Source: Sipunculus nudus (Eukaryota > Annelida > Sipuncula > Golfingiida > Sipunculidae). From it: a DNA stretch of 64,000 nucleotides. Location: the NCBI GenBank assembly GCA_026874595.1, contig CM049306.1, positions 26,589,519-26,653,518 on the forward strand. The letters run 5' to 3'. A model generated the notes under the pieces. That model was not told the origin of the DNA, ran no database searches, and saw only the letters and a list, made by a program, of their open reading frames with translations. Numbering within the stretch: position 1 is the stretch's first letter; every line of letters begins with the position of its first letter. Made by a program: the position numbers and the translations under genes. Shown one piece after another: positions 13,101 through 24,949 of the stretch.

Positions 13101-16100
13101 CGGGAGTTCACTGTACCATTCTTTGGTGTCATTTATGATGAGAATTGAGCCAAACCAGACCAAAACAGAATAAGTAAAATACAGGAACTTCCATCTCCCA
13201 CCAGCATTGGAGAGTTGCAGGAGTTTCTGGGAATCACTACATGGCTCCATTCACACCTAACATTTCTCATCACACAGTAGCTTGAAAGAACTGATGAAGA
13301 AAGACAACCAGTTCATGTGGACACTATCACATACAAAATCATGCTTCAAGATTAAGGAGTTAATATGCAATGCAACCATTTTGTTGTACTTGGATCCAAA
13401 TAAGGACAGTGTCATTCAACTTGATGCATCACAAAAGGGTCTTGGTTACAGTTTTGTAACAAGATATAACAAACTGATTGCATTTGCCTCCAAATCCCTC
13501 AAAGACAGAACGGAGATAAACTTGCATAGAAAGGGAGATGTTAGCTGTCGTCTTTGGGTGTGAAAACTTTCATAACTATGTGTTTTGGAAACCATTCATT
13601 GTGGAGAGTAACCATTAGCTGCAGGAGATGATACAGCCTAAGCCACTAAACAAAGCACCGCTGTGGCTCCATCGAATATTGATTAAAATTCAAGGATACG
13701 ACTTGCAGATCAAATACCACCCAGGGAAAGAGATTCTTTTGGCAGACGGAGTGTCAAGACTTACCTTTCCAAATGAAGTTTCGAACCAAGAGTTGACACC
13801 TCGGTAAACCACATTCAGTTCAGTTCCCAGAAACTGAACAGATTGCTCCTTGAGATGGCCAAAGACCCAAAGTTGTCAGAGTTACACAAAGTCATAATCA
13901 CCAGTTGGCCCAATCAGCAAAACTGTCACAACTTTACCAACCATTCAATTCATCAGGGCTCAAAGTTGAACAAAATAATTAACACTGTGATCTTAATAAG
14001 TTTTTAAACACACAAAATTTCAAAACATTCTTACTTATCTTCATTTAACTTTTTTCGAAGCAAATAGCAATAGGAAATTTTTTTTTCAAATTTTGTTTAT
14101 AATCAATATCACCTGATATTTTCAGTCAATCTCAGTTAATGAACATGGAATGGTGGGAGATGGGTTGATAAAATTTTGAGGTGTATCAGGATTGGGATAC
14201 AGGTGTTGGAGGAAGTAGCCGCTCTGTGATGCTTTCTAGGTGCCAAGTGTTACTACCCTACTTTTCATGCATCTGAAAGAGGAAAACTTTATTTTCACAG
14301 ACTATTAGGAAACACAGTGGACAAGGGGACTGGAATGGAGTATGAATATTCCTTATATATTCTTAGCTCAGTACTGATGTTTAACTTTACATATGCATAA
14401 TCAAGCTAATACCAAATACATTTAATAATTATCAGTGTCTTGAATTTTATTTTAGGTTGACTCCCTCATTTCTGCTTCTTATGGGTACATATGTAGCGTT
14501 GTTCAAGTACTGGGGAAATGGACCCCTCTGGCCTACTCAGGGATTTGATGTGGCATGCAAAACTTACTGGTGGAGAAACATGTTGTATATCCAGAACTTT
14601 TTCCCATCTGCAGAAATGGTCAGTCATCTACAGTAAATTTTCATTATATTCAACATAGTTTATGCTTCTGTATGCTGTGTACACCCTGCTGACAATCAGG
14701 ACCATGATTACAAAAAAATATAAAAATGTAAAGAAAACATTTGAAATGAATTAAAAATGAATAAAAAAAATAAAAATAAATTGGTAAGTGCAAATTAACT
14801 TCAGTGGCATTGACCACCATATTTTTGTGTGTGTGTGGAATTATATCTTATTATTTAGGTCATTTTGTTTGTACATGCCAAAACTAAGTTTTGCAGATAC
14901 CATGTTTTTGACCAGTTTCCGCCACAGCTGCCGCCTTTAGTGCCGCCACATTTGCTTCCAGAAAATTCCTCTGAGACCCTTGGATCAATCTTTCTGAATC
15001 CAGTCATAGTTATTCACTGACCTATGTAGTTGTACCTAACAAAGACTGCAGGCACCACCTGCAGTTCTTATTGTGCAGTATGAATCTGTTTGTCTTAGTG
15101 ATTGGTTAACAAAGGGGGCTGAAATTGTGCCTGTCCATAGATCTGTTTTTGGTTTGTGTCCATCAGTACATTTGCTTAAGGTGAAAACTGCTCATATCTC
15201 AGGATTGGTTCAATGCACTCGTCTTAAATTTGGCATGTACATCCATCGTTGAGATTTTCTCACACACCAGACAGGTGTTGACACCAAATTTTCTGTTTTC
15301 ATAAAATAAGTTTATGCTTTTTCCTCTGGAGTGATTTGCTGTATTGGCCTGAAAATGTGCAGTTACATATAGATCTTGGATACCTCCATCTCATACTCAA
15401 TGCTTGTGGCGCCATCTGCAATCGTTTTTGTGTTTTCTGTTTTTTGGCTCATATCTAGGATGTGGTTCACTGTATTTGTCTGAAATTTGGTATGTCCATC
15501 CATGTTGGAGAGTTTTTTATATACCAGACAGAATGCGCCACCTACCTTCACCTTTTTGCAGAATATATTAATGCCATTTACTCAGGAGCGATATGAGTCG
15601 TTGTATGTTAACCATAGCTAACTCAAAAACAGCAGGAGCTAGCATCACCAAATTTTTTGCAAATAATCAGTCATCTGAACAACTCTATCGGATTTTGTTT
15701 ATTTTTTTTATAACTGCATTTTCTTAAATTTTATAGGGAAAAGGCTAAAAAAGCTTTCAAAATCTTCTTTGCCAAAACTGTCCAGCCAAATTGTCCCATA
15801 TTTCACAGAAATGATCCCTGGAATAATCTCTCTCAAGTTTGTTCAAATGGTTCCAGTTCGGAGATTTTTGGTCCAGTTACAGGAGGTTGAATTTAGTCAT
15901 CTGTCCAAAAAAGCACACTAAAATTTCAGTCTCAGAAATGGCTAGAGCTATCATCACCCAATTTTATGCAAATGTTTGTCACATATGTCATATTTGAAAT
16001 TGAGGTTTTGGTGGCGCCACCTACATTGATCTGTTTTTTACAAGCAAAAATGTAATTTTAAACTCTTTTAGTTTATACACTGTTTTATGATGAAACTGTT

Positions 16101-19100
16101 AAGCTGATTGGTTTAAACTTTACAAGAATTATTCTATGGTAGGGGTCTGCCAGTTTTATAAGAATAGATTGGGTAAATGCAGCTTTAAAAAAGTAGTACA
16201 GCCAATTGAAAAAGGCTCTCTGTGTTTGAAAACAGATTTGACAACATGCTGAGTTTCAGCAGCAAAGTCAAGAGGTCACTCAGTACAACCAGGTGGGGTC
16301 CAGACATCACCATGACAACTGACCTGGCTCTGTCTGGTGTCTAGACAATGTGTCTAGATGTCTAGACACATTGTCTAGACGTCTGGACACATTGTCTAGA
16401 TGCAGAATGCCCAGATTAGAACTATTGGAACTTTATCTTTAACTTTTGAAAAAAATTGGTTTGCATTTTTAGCAAATCTGTGAGCTTATGCAATGGGGTG
16501 GCGTCGTCCGTCTTATGTAGTCCGTCGTGCATTATAGCTATCTCAAAAAGGGCAGGAGCTAGCATCACCAAATTTTTTGCCAAAAATTTGACATCTAAAA
16601 AATTCTATTGGATTTTGCTTATTTCTTGGCCAACTGCATTTTCTTAGATTTTATATGGTAGAAGCTAAAAAACATTAAAATATGTTCTTCTCCGAAACCA
16701 TGCTGCCAAATTGTCCGTTCATCTGTCCCAATAATCCTCCCTGGCAAAAAGAACATATCTGAAAAATACGGACTGATACATCCTAGTTTTAAAATGTCCT
16801 AATCCGAAACTTGCAGGTCTGAAACGTCCATCTTGCTGAAATCATAATGACCAAGGAAGATATGCAGGACATAAGAAGATCAATATTAAGTTTTGACAAT
16901 AAACCTCAATTCTTGCTCCCAAACTTTGCACAGGTTTGCATTAGGCCTGTATGTCTTGTTTTTCATGGTGTCCATCTGCCTGTGTGCTTTTGATAAAATC
17001 TCTCATATCTGATGAGTGGATGGATGTATCAGCCTCACACTTTGGCATCTTTCTTGGATAGCTTTGTTGGAGACCAGACAGGTAGCACCACCTGCTGTTC
17101 TGTTTTTGTAGGACACATTAATCCACTTTTTCTTAGTATTGGATTGGTGTCTTGGCCTGACATTTTGAATGATGTATCCATCTGTAGTTCTGTAGTTCAA
17201 TTACGTAAACATAATTGTGAGCTGGTTCTGTATTAATGAGAATTTTCTCTGTTAAAAGTTTTTTTACGCCAGAGTAAGCCAACTAAATTTTTACCTTATT
17301 CGGCCCATTATCGCCCATCTGGCCTCACTCCCGTGCATCTAGGTCACACTTCTGTTTCCTGTAATCACTTTTTCTTCTGGTGTTCCGCCATGACGGACAT
17401 GTAAACACGCTCTGCGGGTTTCTTCCACTGATTTGGTTTGTACAGTCAGGTTTGCCAACTGAACTGTGAGTAGTCATTCTTTTTCCTTCCTTCCATGGAC
17501 AGTCCCACATATTGCACCGCCTGTGAGTCTTTAATTCCTTTTGGGACTCTCCCCCCTGTGTTCCTATTACTCTTGATTACTGCTTGTTACAGTTCCACAG
17601 ACCTGTGTTCTACAATATTCTACGATATTGTGCAATATATAGCTCATCCTGGAGAACTGTATTTTACTGCGCTGTTCAGGCTATTTACGCTCCTTGCGTA
17701 CCCTCCAGCCAGACCTCACTCCTTTCTGCATTGTTGGACGTAATTATGCAGCCCTTCCCGGCCTCGATTCTTTTTAGGGACTGCTCCACTCCTTGTTCAA
17801 TCACACCCTGGAGAGTTCTGATCGTCTACCTTCAGATGCGCTCCTTCTGGTCCCATCCTTCTGGTCCACGGAGCTGCCTTCATGGGCTCACTCTTACGCA
17901 CCTCTAAGGTGTCTGCTGACCTATGATGTCCTCCGCCACCCTCCGAACAAAACCCAAGCCCACCTGACTCTCATCGGAGTCTCTATCCTCTCACCTCGAG
18001 TGAGGATACAGACGCTCCGTCCTACCCGTCGCTTCCTCTCTCGGCTTCAGCCCAGCTGTGCCTTCGAGTCTGGCCGTTCAACTCCCTTTCAGGGTTTCCC
18101 CCTCAGGGGGTCTATTCCGGATATGTCTCTGTCATTACAGCAGGCGGGCACCTCCCAGGTCAATTTCTGATATGGGCGCTTATTGCTTCGCTCCCTTTAT
18201 TCTGAGACCCATAACACCGGGTTCCAAATTGCCGCCTCTTCCAAGCCCCTTAACACCGTTGTCTCCTGCGGCCTCTCTGCTCTGCTGTTATAGAGGACAA
18301 TTTTCGATATTTCCCGTGATGGTCCGTGGTTTCTTCCCTGTTCTTCCTGGTCAACTGTCTTCCCGGGATGTGGAGCTCCATCATTGTTTACAAACCCTCA
18401 TTTCATACTTTACGCAACCACTGTTCCCCATGTGCAATCTTCATGCGGTGCTCCATCCAGTCAGCAGGCCAGCTTGGGCCTTTGTATTTCCGGCCCTACT
18501 CCGTCCGTCCTACCAACCATATATTCGGTTTGTTTAGGGTCCCGAGTCTATCAGTTATATGCTCTCCCCTTGGTGAACATTGTGGTCCTGTGGATATTTT
18601 CACTGCTTGTCCACAATGTCACTGGCCCTACTCGTGCGACAGACCTATCAGTTCTCCCGTCTCTGCCCTATAGACTGGTTCATACAGCTAACAGCTCTCA
18701 GCTAGGTGCTCCCCTTTGAGCAAGGGATCACTTCGGTTACACACAATTTTGCTCTCACTCATTTTTCTCCCATACGTACGGTTCTGGCATCCCGCCGTGT
18801 TGCTTCTTGTGAGGCTGGTTCGCTATATGGAACTCTCGTCACGGTGGCTACGTTCTTTTTCCTCTAGACCAACTTATCCCTGGCCTCTTCTGTCAATCTT
18901 TCGGGTTTGGATCCTTTTCCGCGTTGGGTCTGATCGTACCACGGTGCTTCCGTTTCGTCTTGCTTGGTCTTTTCTCCTACCCTGGATAGCTCTTCCATTC
19001 CTACCACAGGACGTCCCCTTCTCCAGAGAGATTATTACCACGCGTGATCACTCCCTGATCCTCGCGCTTACTGGACTGTCATATTCTACCAGACGGACAT

Positions 19101-22100
19101 TCCCCGGGGGTTGCCTATATCAACGTATTGGGCATTTTCTGGTCTCCCAAACTTCTTCGGGAACCCTTCCTTTGTTCGTCCTATGTCTCCTGCTGCTGCT
19201 CCACGCTTGTCCTGTTCCCCGAGTCTTGGATGGTCTCGCGGCCACCATGTTACATCGCTGGGTATCCCTTCCTACTCCGTATCTCCCAATCAATTCTGAC
19301 CAAACTCTCCATTGTTCTTAGGTATCAGATGGCGGCTCCTTGCTTTCCCAGGTACCGCTCATTTTTGGCCCGTCCACCGGTTCTTTTCCAGATCTTGATC
19401 GTTCTACCATTGTTCCATCCGTTCCTTGAATGCCTGCTTCATAACAGCCAACACCTCGATGGACAGGACCTTTTCTACCCGGCTGATGTGCTTACTTCAG
19501 CTCCCCATCACTGTTATTTGGGCCGAATCTATGACTCCCGGTGGCTCATCTTCTCCTGATGGGCTGATGAACATGGGATCTCTCCTTTCGATCCGTACGT
19601 TATGGCTGTCTTAATTTTATTCGTTATTTCCTCCAGGGCAAACCCTCTTCTTCACTCAGTGGCTATCGTACTGTCCTGTTGTTGGTCTTAAGTCCGCTGG
19701 GTCACTATCATGTTCTACTTCCCCCATCCGCTCGTGACTGCCCTTCTCAAAGGGGTTAGGGCGTGGTCTTCTTGTCCTCACTTTCTATCCGCTTCCTGGC
19801 ATCTGGATGTAGTTTTACATCATCAATGTGAACTGCTATATGAGCCTCTTCACTTGGCTCATATACTTCATTTGTCGCGGAATACGGTTTTTCTCCTTGC
19901 TCTTGAGTCTCCAGGTCACTGTTCCGAGCTTCATGCTCTTGTGGCCGATTGGAACTTCACCAAATTTGCGGCCGATGAATTGTCCGCCACTATCCAGTTC
20001 CCCCTGCATTCTATTGAATGAACATTTCCCTCCTGACTTCTATAGGAAGAACCAAAATTTTGATGATCCTCCGTTGCCTTGGCATGTTCCGGCACTCCCT
20101 AATGGCCAGTACCGGTTTTGGGCCCTGATTGCCCGGTACGTGATTTACGTTATTATCTTGAAGCTACCAGTTCTATTGGGGGGGGGGGGGGGGGCCCAAG
20201 AAGTTGTTTATTTCAACAAAAATCACTACTTCTCAAAAAGATATTAGCCCTATCACCATCAGTTCATGGCTCAAGCTACCATTGTGTCTGATTATGAATC
20301 TGCATCACCATCGACCTTGTTGCACCTTCGAGTCAAAGCTCATGACGTCTGGGCAATCTCTACCTCCTTCGCCCATTTATCTGGGATTTCCCCCAACAAA
20401 CTTGTTAAGAAGGCTTTTTGGAAAACTCTATCCACCTTCACACAATTTATCTGTGAGACTCAGGCCTCTATGCCTTGGGACCTGTTGTAGCTGCAGGTGA
20501 AGTCATCGCCTTCTCCAGGTCGTCTACACAGTCCTCTTCAGTTCCTGTGACTACCTCTCCGACACCGTCTTCACTCTAGTAATGTTTCTTCTCATTCCCG
20601 CTGCTTTTAGGTTGGAAACAGGAAACAGAAGTGTGACCTAGATACACGGGAGTGAGGCTGGAAGAGCGATAATGGGCCCATTAAGGGAAAAAATTTGATT
20701 GGCTTACTCTTGCGTATAAACTTTAACAGAGAAAATTTTCATTAACACAGAAAAGCTCACAACAGTTTACTAACAAAACCACCATTCACAGGGAGGGAAT
20801 GGGGTGATCTTTTTATATGAAAATTGCATGTATATGAAGAGTTTAATTGGCATCACAGAGGCCACAAATACAACAAAACGTGCATGAAAGCCCTCGTGAA
20901 AAAAAGTAAAAATTTTTGTGATGTGCTGTTCAGTGGCATGACGAGTGAGAAAAGATTGGTTATCCCGTGTTTAACCCCGACTATGAATTCTGCACATGCA
21001 CAGTGGAGAACTAATGAAGTGTGATATATTGATAACCAATCAGATTCTGATATCTCTCCACCTTCTGTGTATGATAGATCACAAAATATGTAAGTTGTAC
21101 ATGAGAAGCGTCTAATGCATGTGTGGTGCTAAATAGATACTTTAATGGTCCTTCGACCCTGAAAGGTCATTTTTCTTTCTGTACATTTGGACTTCATTTC
21201 ATTGATTTAAAGCCCTCTTTAAGGTTCCTTGGTGCTGAATCAATGCAGGTTAGTATTAAGTTGTCACAGTTAAGCTTGATTTAAAACACCCATTAACATC
21301 TAGTTATTGTTTTGTATATACAAGCTAAAAAGTATAAGTGACTGGTTCATATAACATTAAAATTCAGCCTGTATCGATTCATACAACTTATGCGTATATG
21401 TGACCTTTATTTTCAGTGTATGGGATGGACATGGTACCTGGCAGTTGACATGCAATTCTTTATATTCAGTCCTCTCCTGGTGGTGCCATTCACCAGGTTA
21501 GTTTATATATGTATACTTATTAGAAGATGGTATATATGGCATAAAGGGTTATGTGGCCAGCATGGTTTGTGTGGGCATTATGTGTGTTTTACTGGGCAAT
21601 ATTTCTGAAAAAGTTGTAATGAATTTCATCGAACTTTTGTTGAAGAATGGACAGTGGGCATTTTCTCTGTTTTCTTGTTTCAAATTATGTATGTTGTCAG
21701 TAACTCTTAATACTGTCAGTGAATTAATGTGGAAAAGGGGGCCTGGGTTGATTCAACATTGAGATGGACCTCCATACAGATGTTGGTAGAGGTATGTGCT
21801 ATGGAAGTTCTTTCTTGTTTCTTCATGCTTCAGGTGTAATTTTGTATATATATAATCTGTGTGACATGTCATTATCAAAACTTATTTTCCAGATCAATCC
21901 GCCTGGGTGTTCTAGTGAACAGCATCTTTCTCCTCATCACGATTTCAGCCACTGTAGCCTTAGTAGTGAAGAATAATTTCTTCTATGGAATGGGAGCATT
22001 GCTTTCATCACTGACCAGTTTCTCAATTACTGAGATAGAACATTTGTAAGTTCACTTGTTTCAAAAGTAAGTATGCTCTGCCAAAAAAAATGACTGAAGT

Positions 22101-24917
22101 TAATAAATGTGAATGTAGGGCATTCATATAATTGGTTATTTAAGATATCCTTGCATGTCATTGCTCATCTGACTCTGTTTATGTTACTGTTCTTTTACAA
22201 AATCTGCCTTGACAAGGACAGCCTTTGGTAGTTAGCATTTAAATAATAGTATTCATTTATGAGATATCTCCTCTGCTTATTCTGGTTTCAGGTTATGTGA
22301 TATGGTACTTTAGAAGTTGATGAGATTCATATCAGTGAAATCCCAATTTACCAAAATTCACCTTCAGAGAAAGGCAAAAGTAAAACACATCTCTCAGTAT
22401 TTAAACATTTTGCTTGTTTAAGAGCTTGTTTACACAGGTAAAGTTGAAAATCACATTAAGCTTTTCTTTGCATGCTTCCTTCATGTCTAGACCACACAAA
22501 TAACTAAACTAGATTTAATTAAAGAGTTGAGACAAGTAAATTAATCCAGTAAAATTGGGTCTGTGGAAAATTATGTGAATCTTATTTGATTAGTTGGGAG
22601 ACTTATAAAAAAGAGATAAATACAAACATTTATTTCAAATAATAGAGAAGTTATGTTCCCAAGTACAAAAAAAAATAATTTGTTTTTTTTTTGTTTGTCT
22701 GCAGTAACATCTGGTTTGAAGATGTGTATGTTAAGCCTTGGTGCCGCATGTCACCGTATCTGGTGGGGATTATCACAGGGGTCATACTTCACAAAACAGA
22801 CAGGAAACTGGATATGCACTGGGTAGGTTTATAGTCTTCTCCTGAGTCATTGCAAGAAATAAATACAGCTATAAATGGGCCCCTTGTCATTAATGAAAAG
22901 TTTTAATAATCATTCAGGGACAGCATATATCTTTACCAGTATTCACAATCAACAGGTTAGGGTTAGGGTTATCATGATCAGACTTTGACATGTGGTACAA
23001 AAGTACAGAAAATATAATTAAATCTGATATGACAGAAATGTGTTTTTCATTTCACCACCTGTGTTTACATCACAGGTCAGCTCTGCCAGCAGAACAAAGG
23101 TTGCTTTAATTAGGTGACACCGGTGCACACTCATAAAAATTCTGAAATCTACACTAAATATTTTCCACTAATTCTAATGAGTGATGATAGTCTTAATGGC
23201 CCTGTCAATGTAATGGTATAGAAGCCTTTAAAGATGAAACCTTATATAATGGTAATCCAGATTACCTGCAAACATTTAAAGTATTGATCCTTGGATGGTA
23301 CCACGACCCTCCATTTAAAATTCATAAAATCTATTCAAAATGTTTGGAAATAAGTTGCTCACAGTCAAACCAACCAAACAATGACAACAACAACATACCA
23401 GCTCTACCATATTGTACACTTAAATGCCCTTTTTTTATAAGACGAATGTCTAAGCTGGTTAATAATACCTTTGACAAAATCTATATGACTGGATTTTTTT
23501 TTTTCAGGAAAACAGGTGGAAAAAAGGGTATTTTAAAATATTAACAAAGCTTGAGTTCTCAATCTGTACAAATGTTAAAAACACCATACTTTGAATGATA
23601 AGCTAGTTGTAAAGATATCTAATATCCTTACATGTGGCGTCTAATGCTTGTATATAATAAGTAGAACTGAACTAAATGTCTGTAAGTTGATGAAGTAAAT
23701 GATAATTTACAAAAGACAAGCAACAGTTAATACCCTTCTGTGTGACATTTTAGGTGGTAGCTGCTGCTGGGTGGGCTACAGCAACAGCCATTGCCCTTGC
23801 TGTCCTGTATGGACCAGTTGAGGTCGTTAAGGGTCACCTGATGACCACAGCTGGGAGTGCTATGTATAACAGTCTGCACAGTCTAGGCTGGGCAGTCTCC
23901 CTGGCCTGGGTGGTCATAGCTTGTGACTCAGGATATGGAGGTAAGAGTTTAAACTTCAGTATTCACCTATTATGTCAAATATACTCTGTAGACTGACAGT
24001 GCAGTTAATCCTGAATAATAATGAATAAGTATAAAGAAAGGGTTAGATTCACACCTTTATGGATAGTACTGAAAATATCAGTCAGTCCATCCTACTTCAC
24101 ACTTTGAATTCCTGGTCTACAGGGCTTGTACCTTTCCTAAACTATCTAGGGAGCAATAGCAGGAAAGAGAGGATGTTGTGTTATGTATTTGCCTGCCACC
24201 ATTGAGAAGTATTTATTCTCTCCTGGATGGAGAAGGCACACCCTTGGGGTAAAGACTTTGGACAGAGTTCTGCACAAAATGCAGACCTACCAACCTTATT
24301 TGAAGTCACTTGTCATACATGCTAACAACAGCACCACCACACTCCACAAATTATTTATAAATATTGATTTAATAAAAAGTATGATGTTAATTCAGCAGCT
24401 GTTATGTTGAAAATCTGGTGACCTCCAAAATCAGTCTGGATCATTCTTATATAGACACTGACACACAGTGATCATGTGCTCTGAAGTATGTAGGATAAAT
24501 AGTGTACACTCCTCACACAGTGGTGATCTACTGCAGTCATCTTTATTTCCTTATCTTCAAACCTCTGCCTTGTATAGCAAGATTTTGCAGGTATCATCAC
24601 CAGGGCTGGCACAGGGCAAAGAATTGTATTCAGACCAATGAGAATGTGGTATCACATGGTGCGTCCACCTAAAAGTTTCAAACCTGTGACACGTTACTCT
24701 TATTGCACAATGTGATAGATATGTTCTAGAAGCTTTCAAATTTGTAATAATGATAAGTCCAGGTATATCCATGGAGACTTGAAGTCAAGTTTGCTCTCTG
24801 TAAGTTCATGGGGTGTAGGACAAAAGCCTTCCTGGTTAAAAGTTTGCTGGTTATCCCCCCCTTCCGGTCGAAAGCCCCCCTACCTTAACGATAAAGTGAA
24901 CAAAAGCCCCCCCAATA

Positions 24918-24949
<32 letters not shown>

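Larger units (their letters stand above)
9441..13113. mobile_element. Non-autonomous pogo/Tigger-like DNA transposon with TA duplication
   Basis: The left end cagtaaaaccctgctaacac and the complement of the right end cagtgaactcccgcatgacg are imperfect terminal inverted repeats, flanked by TA on both sides (9439-9440 and 13114-13115). Both ends carry repeats of 'gtggtcgtgttagcggg'. Removing the element and one TA rejoins the gypsy RT frame exactly (..DASEI / PFFGVIYDEN..). No transposase is present. Most of its length is a family A insertion at 9,655-12,334. Confidence 0.85.
17215..20762 (+). mobile_element. DIRS-like element with long inverted ends
   Basis: A 3.5-kb block, richer in C and T than its surroundings, is bounded by inverted repeats of about 148 bp (17,215-17,362) and 145 bp (20,618-20,762). 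Near its right end is a degraded tyrosine recombinase of the DIRS type. DIRS elements are retrotransposons with a tyrosine recombinase and inverted terminal repeats, which fits. I could not find a reverse transcriptase or RNase H, and 3.5 kb is short for an intact DIRS element. An internal deletion or a non-autonomous derivative is likely. Overlapping open pieces at 17,580-19,560 show no motif I can name. Confidence 0.75.

Noticed and set aside
17580-19560. Many overlapping + strand open frames of 60-200 codons
   Set aside because: They arise from low stop density in a C/T-rich decayed element; frames switch constantly and none gives a clear domain, so they are not listed as genes.
20178-20194. 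Run of 17 G as a functional quadruplex
   Set aside because: It lies in a dead recombinase and is as likely to be slippage or an assembly error.
22955-22970. Interstitial telomere
   Set aside because: Less than three TTAGGG units; chance or slippage is enough.
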